A DNA stretch of 64,000 bases. It comes from Palleronia abyssalis. Lineage in GTDB: Bacteria; Pseudomonadota; Alphaproteobacteria; Rhodobacterales; Rhodobacteraceae. Below the pieces are notes generated by a model. That model did no database searches. It was given only the letters and a program-made list of their open reading frames with translations, and was not told the origin of the DNA. Shown piece by piece: positions 25,226-34,681 of this stretch. The position numbers and the translations under genes were made by a program. Location: positions 62,001-126,000 of the forward strand of contig NZ_ONZF01000011.1 in the NCBI RefSeq assembly GCF_900302445.1, in the 5' to 3' direction. The first letter of the stretch is position 1; every line of letters starts with the position of its first letter.

Positions 25226-26122
25226 ATGCTGAAATTTACCGCCATCATGCTGGACGGGATGAACTATGCCGCGTGGCTGTTCCTCGTCGCAGTGGGGCTG
25301 ACGCTGATCTACGGGGTCATGCGTATTCTCAACATCGCACACGGCGCCTTCTACGCCATCGGCGCCTATGTCTGCGCCTCGGCGCTGGGTGTCTTCTATG
25401 CGGCTGGCCTGCCCGGCGCGCTGGCCTTCGCCGTCATGGGCGTGGTCGCGCTGATCGCGGGCGTGATCGTCGGTTTGGTGGTGGAACGCGGCGTCCTGAG
25501 GTTCCTTTACGGCCGGGACGAGGTGCTGATGGTCCTCGTCACCTACGCGCTGTTCCTGATCCTCGAAGACGCGGTGAAGCTGATCTGGGGCGTCGAGAGC
25601 TATTTCGTGTATCAGCCCTACGCCTATTTCGGCTTCGTCGAGATCGGCGGCCTGCCCTATCAGGTCTATGACCTGATGATCGTGGCGCTTGCAATCGTCA
25701 TGGGCATCGCGCTTTGGTTCTGGCTGGAACGGTCGCGCATGGGGCGCATGACCACGGCCGTCGTCGCGGATCGCGAGATCAGCGCCGCCATGGGCATCAA
25801 CGTCACGCGCATCTTCGCGACGACCTTCGCCATCGGCACGGTGTTTGCCGTGATCGGCGGCGTGGTGACCGCCCCGAAGATCGCCGTGACGCCGGGCATC
25901 GGGGTCGAAGTGATCATCCTGGCCTTCGCCGTCGTGGTCATCGGCGGGTTGGGGTCCATTCCCGGGGCCGCCATCGGCGCGATCTTCGCGGGATACGCCC
26001 GCGCGATGTCCGTCCACCTCGCCCCCGCCTACGAATTGTTCGCCATCTACGCCGTCATGGCCGTGGTCCTGGCAATCCGACCCCACGGGCTTTTCGCCCG
26101 CGCATCGGGACGCAAGATATGA
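25226..26122 (+). CDS. branched-chain-type ABC transporter permease (LivH-like)
   Basis: 298-residue inner-membrane permease with about eight hydrophobic segments. The GLTLIYGVMRILNIAHGAFYAIGAY segment near the N-terminus is the hallmark of LivH-type subunits, and the C-terminal GGLGSIPGAAIGAIFAGYA matches the region that contacts the ATPase. The ATG at 25226 (MLKFTAIMLDGMNYA) fits homologues. It overlaps the next permease gene by four bases (ATGA). Confidence 0.93.
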   Translation: MLKFTAIMLDGMNYAAWLFLVAVGLTLIYGVMRILNIAHGAFYAIGAYVCASALGVFYAAGLPGALAFAVMGVVALIAGVIVGLVVERGVLRFLYGRDEVLMVLVTYALFLILEDAVKLIWGVESYFVYQPYAYFGFVEIGGLPYQVYDLMIVALAIVMGIALWFWLERSRMGRMTTAVVADREISAAMGINVTRIFATTFAIGTVFAVIGGVVTAPKIAVTPGIGVEVIILAFAVVVIGGLGSIPGAAIGAIFAGYARAMSVHLAPAYELFAIYAVMAVVLAIRPHGLFARASGRKI

Positions 26123-27060
26123 TGAAAACCGACTTCCGGCGCGAGCCGCTGTATATCGCCATTCTCGCCGTTCTTTTGATTGTGGGCTTCTTCCTGCCGT
26201 CCTGGCTTCGGTTCCTTCTACAGACGGCGTTGGCCGGGGGGCTGGTGGCCCTTGGGGTCGCACTGCAGATGCGGGCGGGGCTCGTGAATTTCGGCCAGGG
26301 CCTTTATTATGCGCTGGGCGGGTATGCGGTGGGCATGCTGGCCGCGCAGGCCGGGATCACGGACATCTTCATCCTGCTGATCGCCGCCGTGCTGGTCTCG
26401 ACCGTGGCCGGCATCGTCCTGGGCCTGCTGTTATCGCGCTATCGCGAGATCTTCTATGCGATGCTGTCGCTGGCCGTGTCGATGATCCTCTACGGGCTCT
26501 TGGTGAAAGCCGCATGGCTTGGGTCCACCGACGGGTTCAACATTCCACCGGTCAGCTATCTGGGCTGGACGCCCGACCGCGCGGTGCGACCCGATATCTA
26601 CTACGTCACCACGGCTGTCCTGACGGTGATCGCGTGCCTCGCCACCGCCCGTTACCTGACTTCGGGCGCGGGGATGCTGTGCGAGGCGGTGGCCGAGAAC
26701 GAAATCCGACTGGAGTATCTGGGCGCAAGTCCCCGCAAGGTCGCGTTCATCGTCATCGTGGTGGCCTCTGCCCTTTCGGGTCTGGGGGGCGGCCTTCTGG
26801 CGATGTCGACGGGCCACGTCGATCCGCTGATGACGAACTGGACGACTTCTGGCGGCTTCGTCTTCGTCGCCCTGCTTGCAGGCAGGGGGTCGACCATCGC
26901 ACCTGTGATCGGGTTCTTCCTGCTTGAACTTGTCCGGACCTACGCGCTCGACCTGGCGCCGAACGCGTGGCAGATGATCCTCGGCTTGGTGATGCTGGCG
27001 GTGATCCTTCTTCTTCCCGAGGGCTTGTGGTCCCTGATCGAACGGAGGCGCAAAGCATGA
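26119..27060 (+). CDS. branched-chain-type ABC transporter permease (LivM-like)
   Basis: 313-residue second permease with about nine to ten hydrophobic segments. LivM-type marks include 'GLVNFGQGLYYALGGYA', the coupling-loop sequence CEAVAENEIRLEYLGASPRKVAF and the region GGFVFVALLAGRGSTIAPVIG. It is coupled by four-base overlaps to both the LivH-like gene and the downstream ATPase gene. Confidence 0.93.
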   Translation: MMKTDFRREPLYIAILAVLLIVGFFLPSWLRFLLQTALAGGLVALGVALQMRAGLVNFGQGLYYALGGYAVGMLAAQAGITDIFILLIAAVLVSTVAGIVLGLLLSRYREIFYAMLSLAVSMILYGLLVKAAWLGSTDGFNIPPVSYLGWTPDRAVRPDIYYVTTAVLTVIACLATARYLTSGAGMLCEAVAENEIRLEYLGASPRKVAFIVIVVASALSGLGGGLLAMSTGHVDPLMTNWTTSGGFVFVALLAGRGSTIAPVIGFFLLELVRTYALDLAPNAWQMILGLVMLAVILLLPEGLWSLIERRRKA

Positions 27061-27812
27061 GCGATCCGATCCTTGTCACCGAGAACCTGGAAAAGCGCTT
27101 CGGCGGCGTGGTCGCGGCCAGCGAGATCTCGCTCTCGCTGTATCCCGGCGAAACCCTCGCCGTGATCGGGTCGAACGGTGCGGGCAAGACCACGTTCGTG
27201 AACATGGTGACAGGCTATCTGAAGCCGTCCTCGGGCACGATCCGATTCCGCGGCCGCGATATCACCGGGTCGAGCCCCCGAAAGACGGCGCAGGCGGGGA
27301 TCCGGAGATCGTTTCAGATCAGCCAGATCTTCCCGCAGCTCACCGTGCTGGAAAACGTCATGATTGCCGAGATCGCAGCGGCCGACGGCAAGGGCGGGCT
27401 GCGCCGGGCCGCGCTGACCGATGCCCGCATGCAGACCGGGCGCGCGGTGCTCGATCGGTTCGGGCTTGGCCAGCATTCGGATACCGCGGTCGGCACGCTC
27501 CCGCAGGGCATCAAGAAGCAGCTCGATATTGCCATGGCAGCGATCAACGATCCCGCGTTGATCCTGCTGGACGAACCGACCTCGGGCGTCTCGTCGGATG
27601 AGAAGATCGAGATGATGGAGCGGGTGATCGCGCCGTTGAAGGCCGACGACGCGACACTGCTGTTCATCGAGCACGACATGGACATCGTCACCCGTTTCGC
27701 CGAACGCACCGTCGCGTTCTACGAGGGCAAGATCCTGGCGGATGGCCCCACGCGCGAAGTCCTGTCCGAGGACGACGTCCGCAAATACGTCATCGGAGGT
27801 GTCCATGCTTGA
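27057..27812 (+). CDS. branched-chain-type ABC transporter ATPase (LivG-like)
   Basis: 251-residue ATPase. Walker A GSNGAGKTT, Q-loop in RSFQISQIFPQLTVLENV, Walker B LILLDEP and the H-loop FIEHDMD are all clear. The signature motif reads LPQGIKKQLDIA rather than the common LSxGxQ, an odd form that keeps the Gly. The start at 27057 is an ATGA overlap with the LivM-like gene, and its end overlaps the next ATPase by eight bases. Confidence 0.93.
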   Translation: MSDPILVTENLEKRFGGVVAASEISLSLYPGETLAVIGSNGAGKTTFVNMVTGYLKPSSGTIRFRGRDITGSSPRKTAQAGIRRSFQISQIFPQLTVLENVMIAEIAAADGKGGLRRAALTDARMQTGRAVLDRFGLGQHSDTAVGTLPQGIKKQLDIAMAAINDPALILLDEPTSGVSSDEKIEMMERVIAPLKADDATLLFIEHDMDIVTRFAERTVAFYEGKILADGPTREVLSEDDVRKYVIGGVHA

Positions 27813-28464
27813 GACCCGCAAGCTTGAAAGCAGTATCGCAGGCACGCAAATCCTGCGCGGGGCCGACCTGGTCCTTGCCCCCGGGCGCACGGTCGGCCTG
27901 ATCGGTCGGAACGGCGCGGGCAAGACGACCTTCATGCGATCGGTCATGGGCCTGCTGCGGCCGGACGGTGGTGAGATTCTGATCGACGGCACCGACATGA
28001 CCCGCGAACCCGCCCATACCCGCGCGGCGATGGGGGTGGGCTATATGCCCGAGGATCGCCGCCTCATCCCCGAATTCACGGTCGAGCAGAACATCCTTCT
28101 GCCGCTGAACGCACTGGGGGAAGACATCGACCGCAGCCGTCTGGACTGGATTTACGAACTGATGCCCGAAATCGGCAGGTTCGCGGACCGGCGCGCGCTG
28201 GCCTTATCGGGCGGTCAACAGAAGCTTGTGGCGCTTGGGCGTGCCTTGATCGTCGGGCGCAAGCTGCTGCTGTTGGACGAGCCGTTCGAGGGCGTCGCCC
28301 CCGCGCTGGCGCAACGCCTGATCGAAGTGATCGGCGTGCTGCGCGGTGAGGGACTGTCGGTCCTGTTATCCGAATCCGATCATGTCCACTCGGCCGATCT
28401 TGTGGACGGTCTCTACGTCATCGAGCGGGGCGAGATCGAAAAGAAGGCCGCGGAAACGGCCTGA
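27805..28464 (+). CDS. branched-chain-type ABC transporter ATPase (LivF-like)
   Basis: 219-residue second ATPase with Walker A GRNGAGKTT, signature LSGGQQK, Walker B LLLLDEP followed by FEGVAPAL, and LLSESDH at the switch position (Ser-Glu-Ser instead of the usual VEQ before the functional His). GGAGG precedes the ATG at 27805. With the binding protein, two permeases and the LivG-like ATPase it completes a five-part importer. The cyclase-family gene follows after 39 bases. Confidence 0.93.
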   Translation: MLETRKLESSIAGTQILRGADLVLAPGRTVGLIGRNGAGKTTFMRSVMGLLRPDGGEILIDGTDMTREPAHTRAAMGVGYMPEDRRLIPEFTVEQNILLPLNALGEDIDRSRLDWIYELMPEIGRFADRRALALSGGQQKLVALGRALIVGRKLLLLDEPFEGVAPALAQRLIEVIGVLRGEGLSVLLSESDHVHSADLVDGLYVIERGEIEKKAAETA

Positions 28465-28503
28465 CCGATCCCGCGTTTTCGCAACTCTCTGGGAGGAGAA
28501 CAC

Positions 28504-29451
28504 ATGAAGACGATTCTGACAGCCGCCTTGGCGGCACTGGTGGCCCTACCCACCATGGCCGAACAACATGAGGCGTCGAACGGGGACTGGTATCCCTCGC
28601 AATACGGTGCCGACGACGAGATCGGCGCGGCCAATTTGCTGACCCCCGCGTTGGCACAGCGCGCCGCCGGGTTGGTGACGGAAGGTCGGACCTACGCGCT
28701 TGGCATTCCGGTCGGACCCGACACGCCGGGCTTCGGGGTGCGCGAGCTGGACATCAACATCTTCATGCCCGGTCAGGAAGCCGGCGCGACGCTGGGCTCG
28801 AACAAGATGAGCTATGTCGACGACGTCATCATGGGATGGGTCGGCTTGGGCTCGCAGATCGACGGTCTGGGTCACCTCGGGATCGACAACGTCTTCTACA
28901 ACGGCAACACCCCCGCCGACTACGTCACGACCGGCGGCCTGACCAAGATGGGCATCCACAACATCCCGCCCATCGTCACGCGCGGCATTGTGCTGGACAT
29001 GGCGGGTCAGGCCGGGACGGAGATCATGGAGGAAGGCAGCCTGATCACCGTCGAGAACATGCAGGCCGCGCTTGAGACTTCGGGTCTATCGATCGAGGAA
29101 GGCGACGTCGTGCTGTTGCACACGGGCTGGCTGGACCTGATCGAAAGCGACCCGGAGCGCTTCGCCGCCGGTGAGCCGGGGATCGACGACGCGGGGGCAG
29201 CCTGGCTGGCCGAGCAGGGCGTCGTGGCCGTGGGCGCGGACACTTGGGGACTGGACGCCGTACCGCACCCGGAGGGGCTGGTCTTCCCCGCGCATCAGGA
29301 GCTTCTGGCCAAGAACGGAGTCTACATCCTCGAGAACATGGCGACCGGGCAACTGGTCGAAGACGACGTGGCAGAATTCATGTTCGTCCTCGGGCAGCCG
29401 CGCTTCCAGGGTGCCGTGCAATCGATGATCAACCCGGTTGCGATCCGGTAA
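28504..29451 (+). CDS. cyclase family metal-dependent hydrolase, exported
   Basis: 315-residue protein of the cyclase/kynurenine-formamidase family with a signal peptide (MKTILTAALAALVALPTMA), so it acts in the periplasm. The metal site region reads SQIDGLGHLG, and the second conserved segment DVVLLHTGW is present. GVVAVGADTWGLD is the third. Family members hydrolyse amides or lactone-like rings. Preceded by GGGAGGAG. Its place between a transporter and a dehydrogenase suggests it prepares or releases the substrate outside the inner membrane. Confidence 0.88.
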   Translation: MKTILTAALAALVALPTMAEQHEASNGDWYPSQYGADDEIGAANLLTPALAQRAAGLVTEGRTYALGIPVGPDTPGFGVRELDINIFMPGQEAGATLGSNKMSYVDDVIMGWVGLGSQIDGLGHLGIDNVFYNGNTPADYVTTGGLTKMGIHNIPPIVTRGIVLDMAGQAGTEIMEEGSLITVENMQAALETSGLSIEEGDVVLLHTGWLDLIESDPERFAAGEPGIDDAGAAWLAEQGVVAVGADTWGLDAVPHPEGLVFPAHQELLAKNGVYILENMATGQLVEDDVAEFMFVLGQPRFQGAVQSMINPVAIR

Positions 29452-29466
29452 GCGAGGAAAGCCAAG

Positions 29467-30591
29467 ATGAAAGCACAGGTCACGCTTCTGCGCGAGATGG
29501 GGGCCGCCCGCCCCTATACCGAAAGCCGCCCTCTCGAAATAGTCGAGGCCACGTTGGAGGATCCGGGGCCCGGTGAACTTCTGGTCAAGATGGCAGCTGC
29601 GGGCCTGTGCCATTCTGACCTGTCGGTCATCAATGGCGACCGCCCCCGCGACACGCCCATTGCGCTGGGACACGAGGCATCCGGCGTGGTCGAGGCGGTC
29701 GGCCCAGGCGTGACGCGTTTTGCGCCCGGCGATCACGTCGTCATGGTTTTCATCGCCTCTTGCGGCCATTGCGTGCCCTGCGCCGAAGGCCGCCCCGCCC
29801 TGTGCGAGCCCGGCGCCAAAGCCGGTGCCGCGGGCACCCTTCTGGGCGGTGAGCGGCGCATCAAGGTCGACGGGGCGACGGTCAACCATCACGTCGGTGT
29901 CTCGGCGTTCTCGACCCACGCGGTGATGAGCGAGAATTCCTGCGTCAAGATCGACCGGGACATTCCGCTTGACCGTGCAGCATTGCTGGGCTGCGCCGTT
30001 CTGACCGGCGTGGGGGCGGTCATGAACTCCGGTCACCTCAGGATGGGCGAAAGCTGTGCGATCGTCGGACTGGGCGGTGTCGGCCTCGCCGCGCTTCTGG
30101 GAGCGGTCGCGGCTGGCGCGGAAACGATCGTGGCGGCGGATCTGGCCGAGGACAAGCGCGCCTTTGCCAAGGACCTCGGGGCCACCCACGTGATCGACCC
30201 GCGTGACCCGGACGCCGTGGCGGAAGTGAAAGCCTGGACCGAAGGCGGCGTGAACCTTGCCGTCGAGCTTGCGGGCGCCGCGCCCGCCCTGAAATTCGCG
30301 TACGACATCACGCGGCGCGGCGGTGCGACCGTCACCGCCGGATTGCCGAACCCGGAAGCCAAACTGGAACTGCCCGCAGTCTCCCTCACCGCCGAGGAAA
30401 GGACCCTCAAGGGGTCCTATGTCGGCTCGTGCGTACCCGTGCGCGACATCCCCCGCTTCGCGCGAATGATGCAGCAAGGCAAACTTCCGATCGAGCGGCT
30501 GATGACCCACCGGATCGCACTCGAAGACATCAACGAAGGCTTCGAACGCCTCGCCGCCGGTCAAGCCATTCGCCAAGTCGTTGTCTTCTAG
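29467..30591 (+). CDS. zinc-dependent alcohol dehydrogenase
   Basis: 374-residue medium-chain dehydrogenase. Catalytic zinc ligands are seen in GLCHSDLS and GHE; the structural zinc cysteines in SCGHCVPCAEGRPALCE; the NAD-binding turn in VGLGGVGLAAL. It resembles class III-type and related alcohol dehydrogenases acting on medium or aromatic alcohols. Starts 15 bases after the cyclase gene with AGCGAGGAA ahead. It probably makes the aldehyde used by the GabD-like enzyme at the head of the operon. Confidence 0.93.
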   Translation: MKAQVTLLREMGAARPYTESRPLEIVEATLEDPGPGELLVKMAAAGLCHSDLSVINGDRPRDTPIALGHEASGVVEAVGPGVTRFAPGDHVVMVFIASCGHCVPCAEGRPALCEPGAKAGAAGTLLGGERRIKVDGATVNHHVGVSAFSTHAVMSENSCVKIDRDIPLDRAALLGCAVLTGVGAVMNSGHLRMGESCAIVGLGGVGLAALLGAVAAGAETIVAADLAEDKRAFAKDLGATHVIDPRDPDAVAEVKAWTEGGVNLAVELAGAAPALKFAYDITRRGGATVTAGLPNPEAKLELPAVSLTAEERTLKGSYVGSCVPVRDIPRFARMMQQGKLPIERLMTHRIALEDINEGFERLAAGQAIRQVVVF

Positions 30592-30643
30592 GAGTTAGGT
30601 CGCCGGTACGGCGCTGGCCCAGACCGTGCCTTCGGCGATTTGC

Positions 30644-32509
30644 CTACCGTCTCTTTGCCAAGCTGTCCCAAACATCGTTCAGGGCCGCGGCGAGTTGGTC
30701 ACGGCTGAACGGCTTCGCCAGATGCGTCGTATCCTGGATATCCGGCCCCAGTTCGTCCTCGCCGAAGTGGAAACCCGAAATCAACACGACCCCCAGTTCA
30801 GGATTGGTTTGCGAAAGTTCAGCCACGAAGGTCGTTCCCCATTGCCCCCCGGGAAGAACGATATCGGTTACGACGATGTCAGGGCGCGCCGACATATCCG
30901 CGAGTGCTGCCCGCGCCGCTTCCAGGGTTCCCACGCCGCGCACCGCATAGCCCAAGGACTCTATCATGGATAAGATCGCTTGCCTGACGGCCGGGTTGTC
31001 CTCCACCAGAAGGACCTTCCTTTCCCCGACGGTGGGCCGGGTATCGGGCGGCTTGGCTTCGGATGCATCTGGCGTCTCCCTCGACCGTGGCAGGTCAAGA
31101 TGCACGCATGTACCGCCACCGGGCGCATTCTCGAACGACGTTTCGCCGCCGGACTGCTTTACGAACCCGTAGACCATAGACAGGCCCAACCCGCTTCCCG
31201 CCCCGAACTCCTTGGTCGTGAAGAATGGTTCGGTGGCGCGCGCGCGGACATCTTCGGGCATACCGATGCCGGTATCGCAAAAGCTGATCCGAACCAAATC
31301 GCCCGGACTGTCGACCGATCCGTCCCCGGGCAGGTCCCGCGCGGAAATGGTGATCGTGCCGCCTTGCGGCATCGCATCGCGCGCGTTCGTTCCGAGATTG
31401 AGAAGCGCATTGCTGAAAAGATGCGGATCGATGCGAATTGGCCAATACACGTTGTCCACGTCCAGCCTGATCTCGATGTCTTCCCTCAGCCCCCTACGCA
31501 GCAGGTTCGCCGCCTCGTGCACGGCCTTCCGCGGGCAAAGGACCTGCGGCATCAGGGATTGCTTGCGAGCGAATGCCAGCAACTGTCTGACCAATGCGGC
31601 CCCGCTATCGGCCGACTGAATGATCGGGTCGATCAGATCCGATTGAGTATCGGTTTCGAGTTGCAAGAGCTCTGCGTGGCCACGAACAGCGGCAAGCAGA
31701 TTATTGAAATCATGGGCAATACCGGCCGTCAGCTGGCCGATGGCTTCCATCTTCTGGGTCTGGACCAGCCGATCCTCTGCCAGTCTGCGCTCGGCGCGCA
31801 CTTCCTCGCGCGCGGCTTCGAGCATCTCACCCATGCGATCCTTCTGCCGATCGATGGACCGCCGCAGGATGAATTCGGACACGAAGATTCGCTCGTGCCG
31901 CAGGATACTTCTGAAAATGATCATCGCGAAAGTCGCCGCCACAAGGGCAAAGCCCCAAAACGCCGGTTCGTCGGTTCGACTGAACCCCCCCATCGATCCG
32001 GCCAGGATCAGCCCGGAGAACCCGTATGCCGCCAACGGCATCGGGTAGAGCGTGATCGCCCCGCCCGCTACCATCCCCGCCGCCATCGCGACGAGAAACG
32101 CCTGCGACAGCCCTTCGACCTCAGGCAAAATGACAAGGCCCGGATACGCCCAGAAGGCGCCCAGAAGGCAAGCCTGCCCGATACTTTTCCTGTAAGTCCG
32201 CAACGACATAGTGGTGGGAAACGGCTTGTGGCGCCGGGCGTGCGAGAGCACCAGAAAATAGCACGCCATTGCAATTACGATCGCGGCCCAGACGAATGCA
32301 TCGATGCGGGACTGATCTTCAAGGTAGAAGACGAAGGGGATGGAAAATGCATTGATGATATTGGCGATCATCATCGGCGGCGTAAGACGCGATACCGCGA
32401 AGGCCCTTTGGGCCATGACTTCACCGTCCGCAATACCGGCCACGTCATCGACAAAATGCCGATGATCCCTTCCTTCGGACTTGAGAAGAAGGCGTGAAGC
32501 AGAAAACAT
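30644..32509 (-). CDS. hybrid sensor histidine kinase with C-terminal receiver domain
   Basis: 621-residue membrane sensor. About six hydrophobic segments occur between residues 45 and 200, then a coiled coil (220-250), the HisKA domain with H266 (GIAHDFNN), the N-box around N371 and N375, G1 at D412-G, GSGLGLS (438-444) and a REC domain with phospho-acceptor D549 ([10 protein letters not shown]) and K599 in LAKPF. This hybrid arrangement is common for DctB/NtrB-like alphaproteobacterial kinases. An internal ATG at 32416 (MAQRAFAVS) may be the true start, as 32509 has no ribosome site. No partner regulator is nearby. It borders the insertion-sequence region. Confidence 0.88.
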   Translation of the reverse strand: MFSASRLLLKSEGRDHRHFVDDVAGIADGEVMAQRAFAVSRLTPPMMIANIINAFSIPFVFYLEDQSRIDAFVWAAIVIAMACYFLVLSHARRHKPFPTTMSLRTYRKSIGQACLLGAFWAYPGLVILPEVEGLSQAFLVAMAAGMVAGGAITLYPMPLAAYGFSGLILAGSMGGFSRTDEPAFWGFALVAATFAMIIFRSILRHERIFVSEFILRRSIDRQKDRMGEMLEAAREEVRAERRLAEDRLVQTQKMEAIGQLTAGIAHDFNNLLAAVRGHAELLQLETDTQSDLIDPIIQSADSGAALVRQLLAFARKQSLMPQVLCPRKAVHEAANLLRRGLREDIEIRLDVDNVYWPIRIDPHLFSNALLNLGTNARDAMPQGGTITISARDLPGDGSVDSPGDLVRISFCDTGIGMPEDVRARATEPFFTTKEFGAGSGLGLSMVYGFVKQSGGETSFENAPGGGTCVHLDLPRSRETPDASEAKPPDTRPTVGERKVLLVEDNPAVRQAILSMIESLGYAVRGVGTLEAARAALADMSARPDIVVTDIVLPGGQWGTTFVAELSQTNPELGVVLISGFHFGEDELGPDIQDTTHLAKPFSRDQLAAALNDVWDSLAKRR

Positions 32510-32610
32510 CTAAGCCGCGGCTAGGCTGGAACCAGTAGCTGATACTGGGTGCAAACTATGGTGTAAGGCAATATCCGTTTCATGCGGCATTCTAATGACC
32601 TGCGGCATGG

Positions 32611-33052
32611 GGGCTCTGTTGCACGGAACGCCTGAAAGACGAATTTTCCCTTTTCCGCGTCGAAGTTAGACCTCGGGTTGTGTGACGGGGATGCCGAGGG
32701 CTGTGAAGCGGTTCATGATGGATGCGGATCTGGAGTTCGGCAATCTGGCAGTCGAAGTCCACAGCAATGAGCTTCTGACCGAGCAGTTTATGCAGTTTAT
32801 CTTTGTCTCGACGCGGCTTCGGCGATGGTATCCGCTCCATCTTCGCCAGATGGTCCGTCCCAGGTGCTTGACGGCGCGCAAAGCGTCGTTCCAACGCCGG
32901 GGCTACCCTTATTCCAGGGCTTGACGTTCCGTCGAGGCGAAATAACAGCGTCCAACCCGCGGTTCGCGATGACATAGCGTCAGGTCAGCCGGCGCGGCGC
33001 CACCGGTTCAAGCCAGCCGTCGAATGTGTCATAGGCGCCGTCCGTTACCCGG
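32611..33052 (-). pseudogene. IS5-family transposase, C-terminal remnant
   Basis: Reading leftward from 33052 one finds, in shifting frames, VTDGAYDT, IANRGLDAVISPRRNVKPWN, HLGRTIWRRWSGYHRRSRVETK, KLLGQKL, DFDCQIAELQIRI and finally NRFTALGIPVT with a stop at 32666. These are the conserved C-terminal blocks of IS5-type DDE transposases; the YHRRSRVETK block holds the catalytic Glu. At least three frameshifts are needed, and about 45 bases that do not belong interrupt it near 32979-33029. GGGCTCTGTTGCAC at 32611-32624 resembles an IS5-type terminus, but no partner end was found. The N-terminal half of such a gene lies at 41300-41794 on the same strand. Confidence 0.75.
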
Positions 33053-33366
33053 TAGGGCCGCGATTACGCCGTGTACTTCTATTCGGAGGAATAGGCCGCC
33101 GAAGAGTTCAAGTGCGACCAGCTAAATCTTGACGAAGGCAAATCTTTCGGCGTGGCGCAGTTCGGGCAAATACCGAACTGGAATCCCGCACCAACACAGC
33201 CGAATTTCGAGCCGGCTGTTTGCGTATCAGATATCCCCCACTTCATCGCCACGGAGCGCGCTCGTAATGGATCACCCGAACACCGTCATACGGGCCGAGA
33301 CCCGACCCTTGGTGTAACGGCCACGGACGCTCGGCGCCGGCCCATCCTATAGCATAACAGTCTCGA
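33053..33366 (+). pseudogene. degenerate coding fragment, unidentified
   Basis: A plus-strand frame from about 33062 reads like real protein (DYAVYFYSEE, stop, AAEEFKCDQLNLDEGKSFGV, then AQFGQIPNWNPAPTQPNFEP) before degenerating. One in-frame TAG breaks it. I do not recognise the family. It may be the middle of an old gene cut by the insertion-sequence activity around it. Confidence 0.35.
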
Positions 33367-33423
33367 TGATTGACCGGTTGCCGGGCGATGCTACCGTGCG
33401 TCAACCATCCTCGGGAGGAGACC

Positions 33424-33855
33424 ATGATGAAACCGATCATCGGTGCGGCCGTCATTTGCGCTGCCGCGGTGCCGTTGCACGCGCAATCTTGTGGGTCCGT
33501 CCGGGATGTTCTCTATCGGGGGGAATTATTCACACAATGGATGCCTCCGGGGCCATAGCCAGCGATCTACATGCCGTCGGCGATCGCATCGCCGCCGTGG
33601 GCGACAATCTGCAGACCGGGCCCTGTACGGAAACCGTCGAGCTCGGGGGCTGAACGGTCGTCCCCGGTATCATCGACAACCACAACCACATCGTCTTGTT
33701 GGGCTTGCGGCCCGGCCACGACGTGCGGCTGGAGAATGCGCGGTCGATAGACGACGTCCTCGCTGCGCTGTCCGATCTGGCCGAGAAGTAGCACATGCAG
33801 CGGCAATATGACTTGCGCTATAGGCTGACGCCTCACTCGAATACATTCGGCTGAG
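33424..33855 (+). pseudogene. amidohydrolase (YtcJ-like), 5' remnant
   Basis: A good ribosome site (GGGAGGAGACC) precedes the ATG at 33424, which starts a signal peptide (MMKPIIGAAVICAAAVPLHA). After a frameshift the sequence continues GGIIHTMDASGAIASDLHAV, then VVPGIIDNHNHIVLLGLRPG with the HxH-type metal site, then LENARSIDDVLAALSDLAEK before stops. These blocks are the N-terminal part of exported amidohydrolase family 3 proteins. The gene has one frameshift and several stops and lacks its last two thirds. It is the only clearly non-transposon gene remnant within the insertion-sequence region. Confidence 0.7.
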
Positions 33856-33949
33856 CCAGAACTTCACCGATCTGATAGTACGTTGATACTAAATCAGAAG
33901 GGATGGGGTGGACACCTCCTTTCGACGGCATCGTACTATGCCGACGCGA

Positions 33950-34165
33950 TGTAGGCCTCATTACAAAAGGCGGAACTATCCATGGAAGGCGATAGCTGAA
34001 GCAGCTAGCCGTCTTGCCATGCGATTTGGCAAGCCAAAGTCACCCCAACAGCAGCGCGTGCCATTACCTTTCGAACCCGCGATCTGTTTACCCGCCAAAG
34101 GACCTAAACGGTCAACGCATTGTCTACCTTGAGCAGATCAATGATCCGACCGGTTACATCGTGTA
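33950..34165 (+). pseudogene. IS110-family transposase, N-terminal part
   Basis: Plus-strand blocks KAIAEAASRLAMRFGKPKSP and, one frame on, RAITFRTRDLFTRQRT, a stop and TVNAL match the conserved middle of the DEDD domain of IS110-type transposases (usual form 'AIAEAA..RPTMRFV.VK' and 'FRTRDLL.RQRTQ.INALRGH'). The matching C-terminal part, on the same strand, starts at 38209, directly after the IS3 element that begins here. The gene was therefore split by that insertion. Confidence 0.65.
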
Positions 34166-34585
34166 AGATGTGAGCTACTCCCCATCCTTTGGACAGGAAC
34201 CGTCGAAGTTTAAGCTACCTTCTGCACCTGCTGATCGGGTTGGTTGATATCATCTCTTTGCCAGTAGACCACCGCCGGCGGCCTGCCGCCAAGGGCGGAG
34301 TGTGGGCGTTGCCGGTTGTAGAAGGTCATCCATTTCCGGATGCCTGCCTTCGCCTCCGAACCGGTTTCCCACGCGTGTAGGGAGACACACTCTTATTTCA
34401 GGGTCCGCCAGGGGCGCTCGATGAAGATGTTGTCGAGGAATCGCCCCTTTCCATCCATCGATATGCGTATGCCGGTTCGGCGCAGACGGTCTGTCCAGGC
34501 GAAGGACGTGAACTGGCAGCCCTGATCGGTATTCATGATCTCGGGCGGGCCGAACTTGTGGCTGGCTTCGTTCAGCGCGCTGACA

Positions 34586-34593
34586 CAGAAGTC
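34586..34593. repeat. 8-bp target duplication of the IS66 element, left copy
   Basis: CAGAAGTC directly before the left terminus GTAAGC. The identical octamer lies at 37242-37249 directly after the right terminus. Eight-base duplications are characteristic of the IS66 family. Confidence 0.9.
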
Positions 34594-34681
34594 GTAAGCA
34601 ACCGATTGAGGCCGCCTGCCTGCCTTCGGGCGTAGATCTTCTACTCCGTCGTTATCGACGTGGTATCAGGCGGGGGCAGAT

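Noticed and set aside
30980-32497. 505-codon plus-strand open frame
   Set aside because: Antisense to the hybrid histidine kinase, which has all kinase and receiver motifs.
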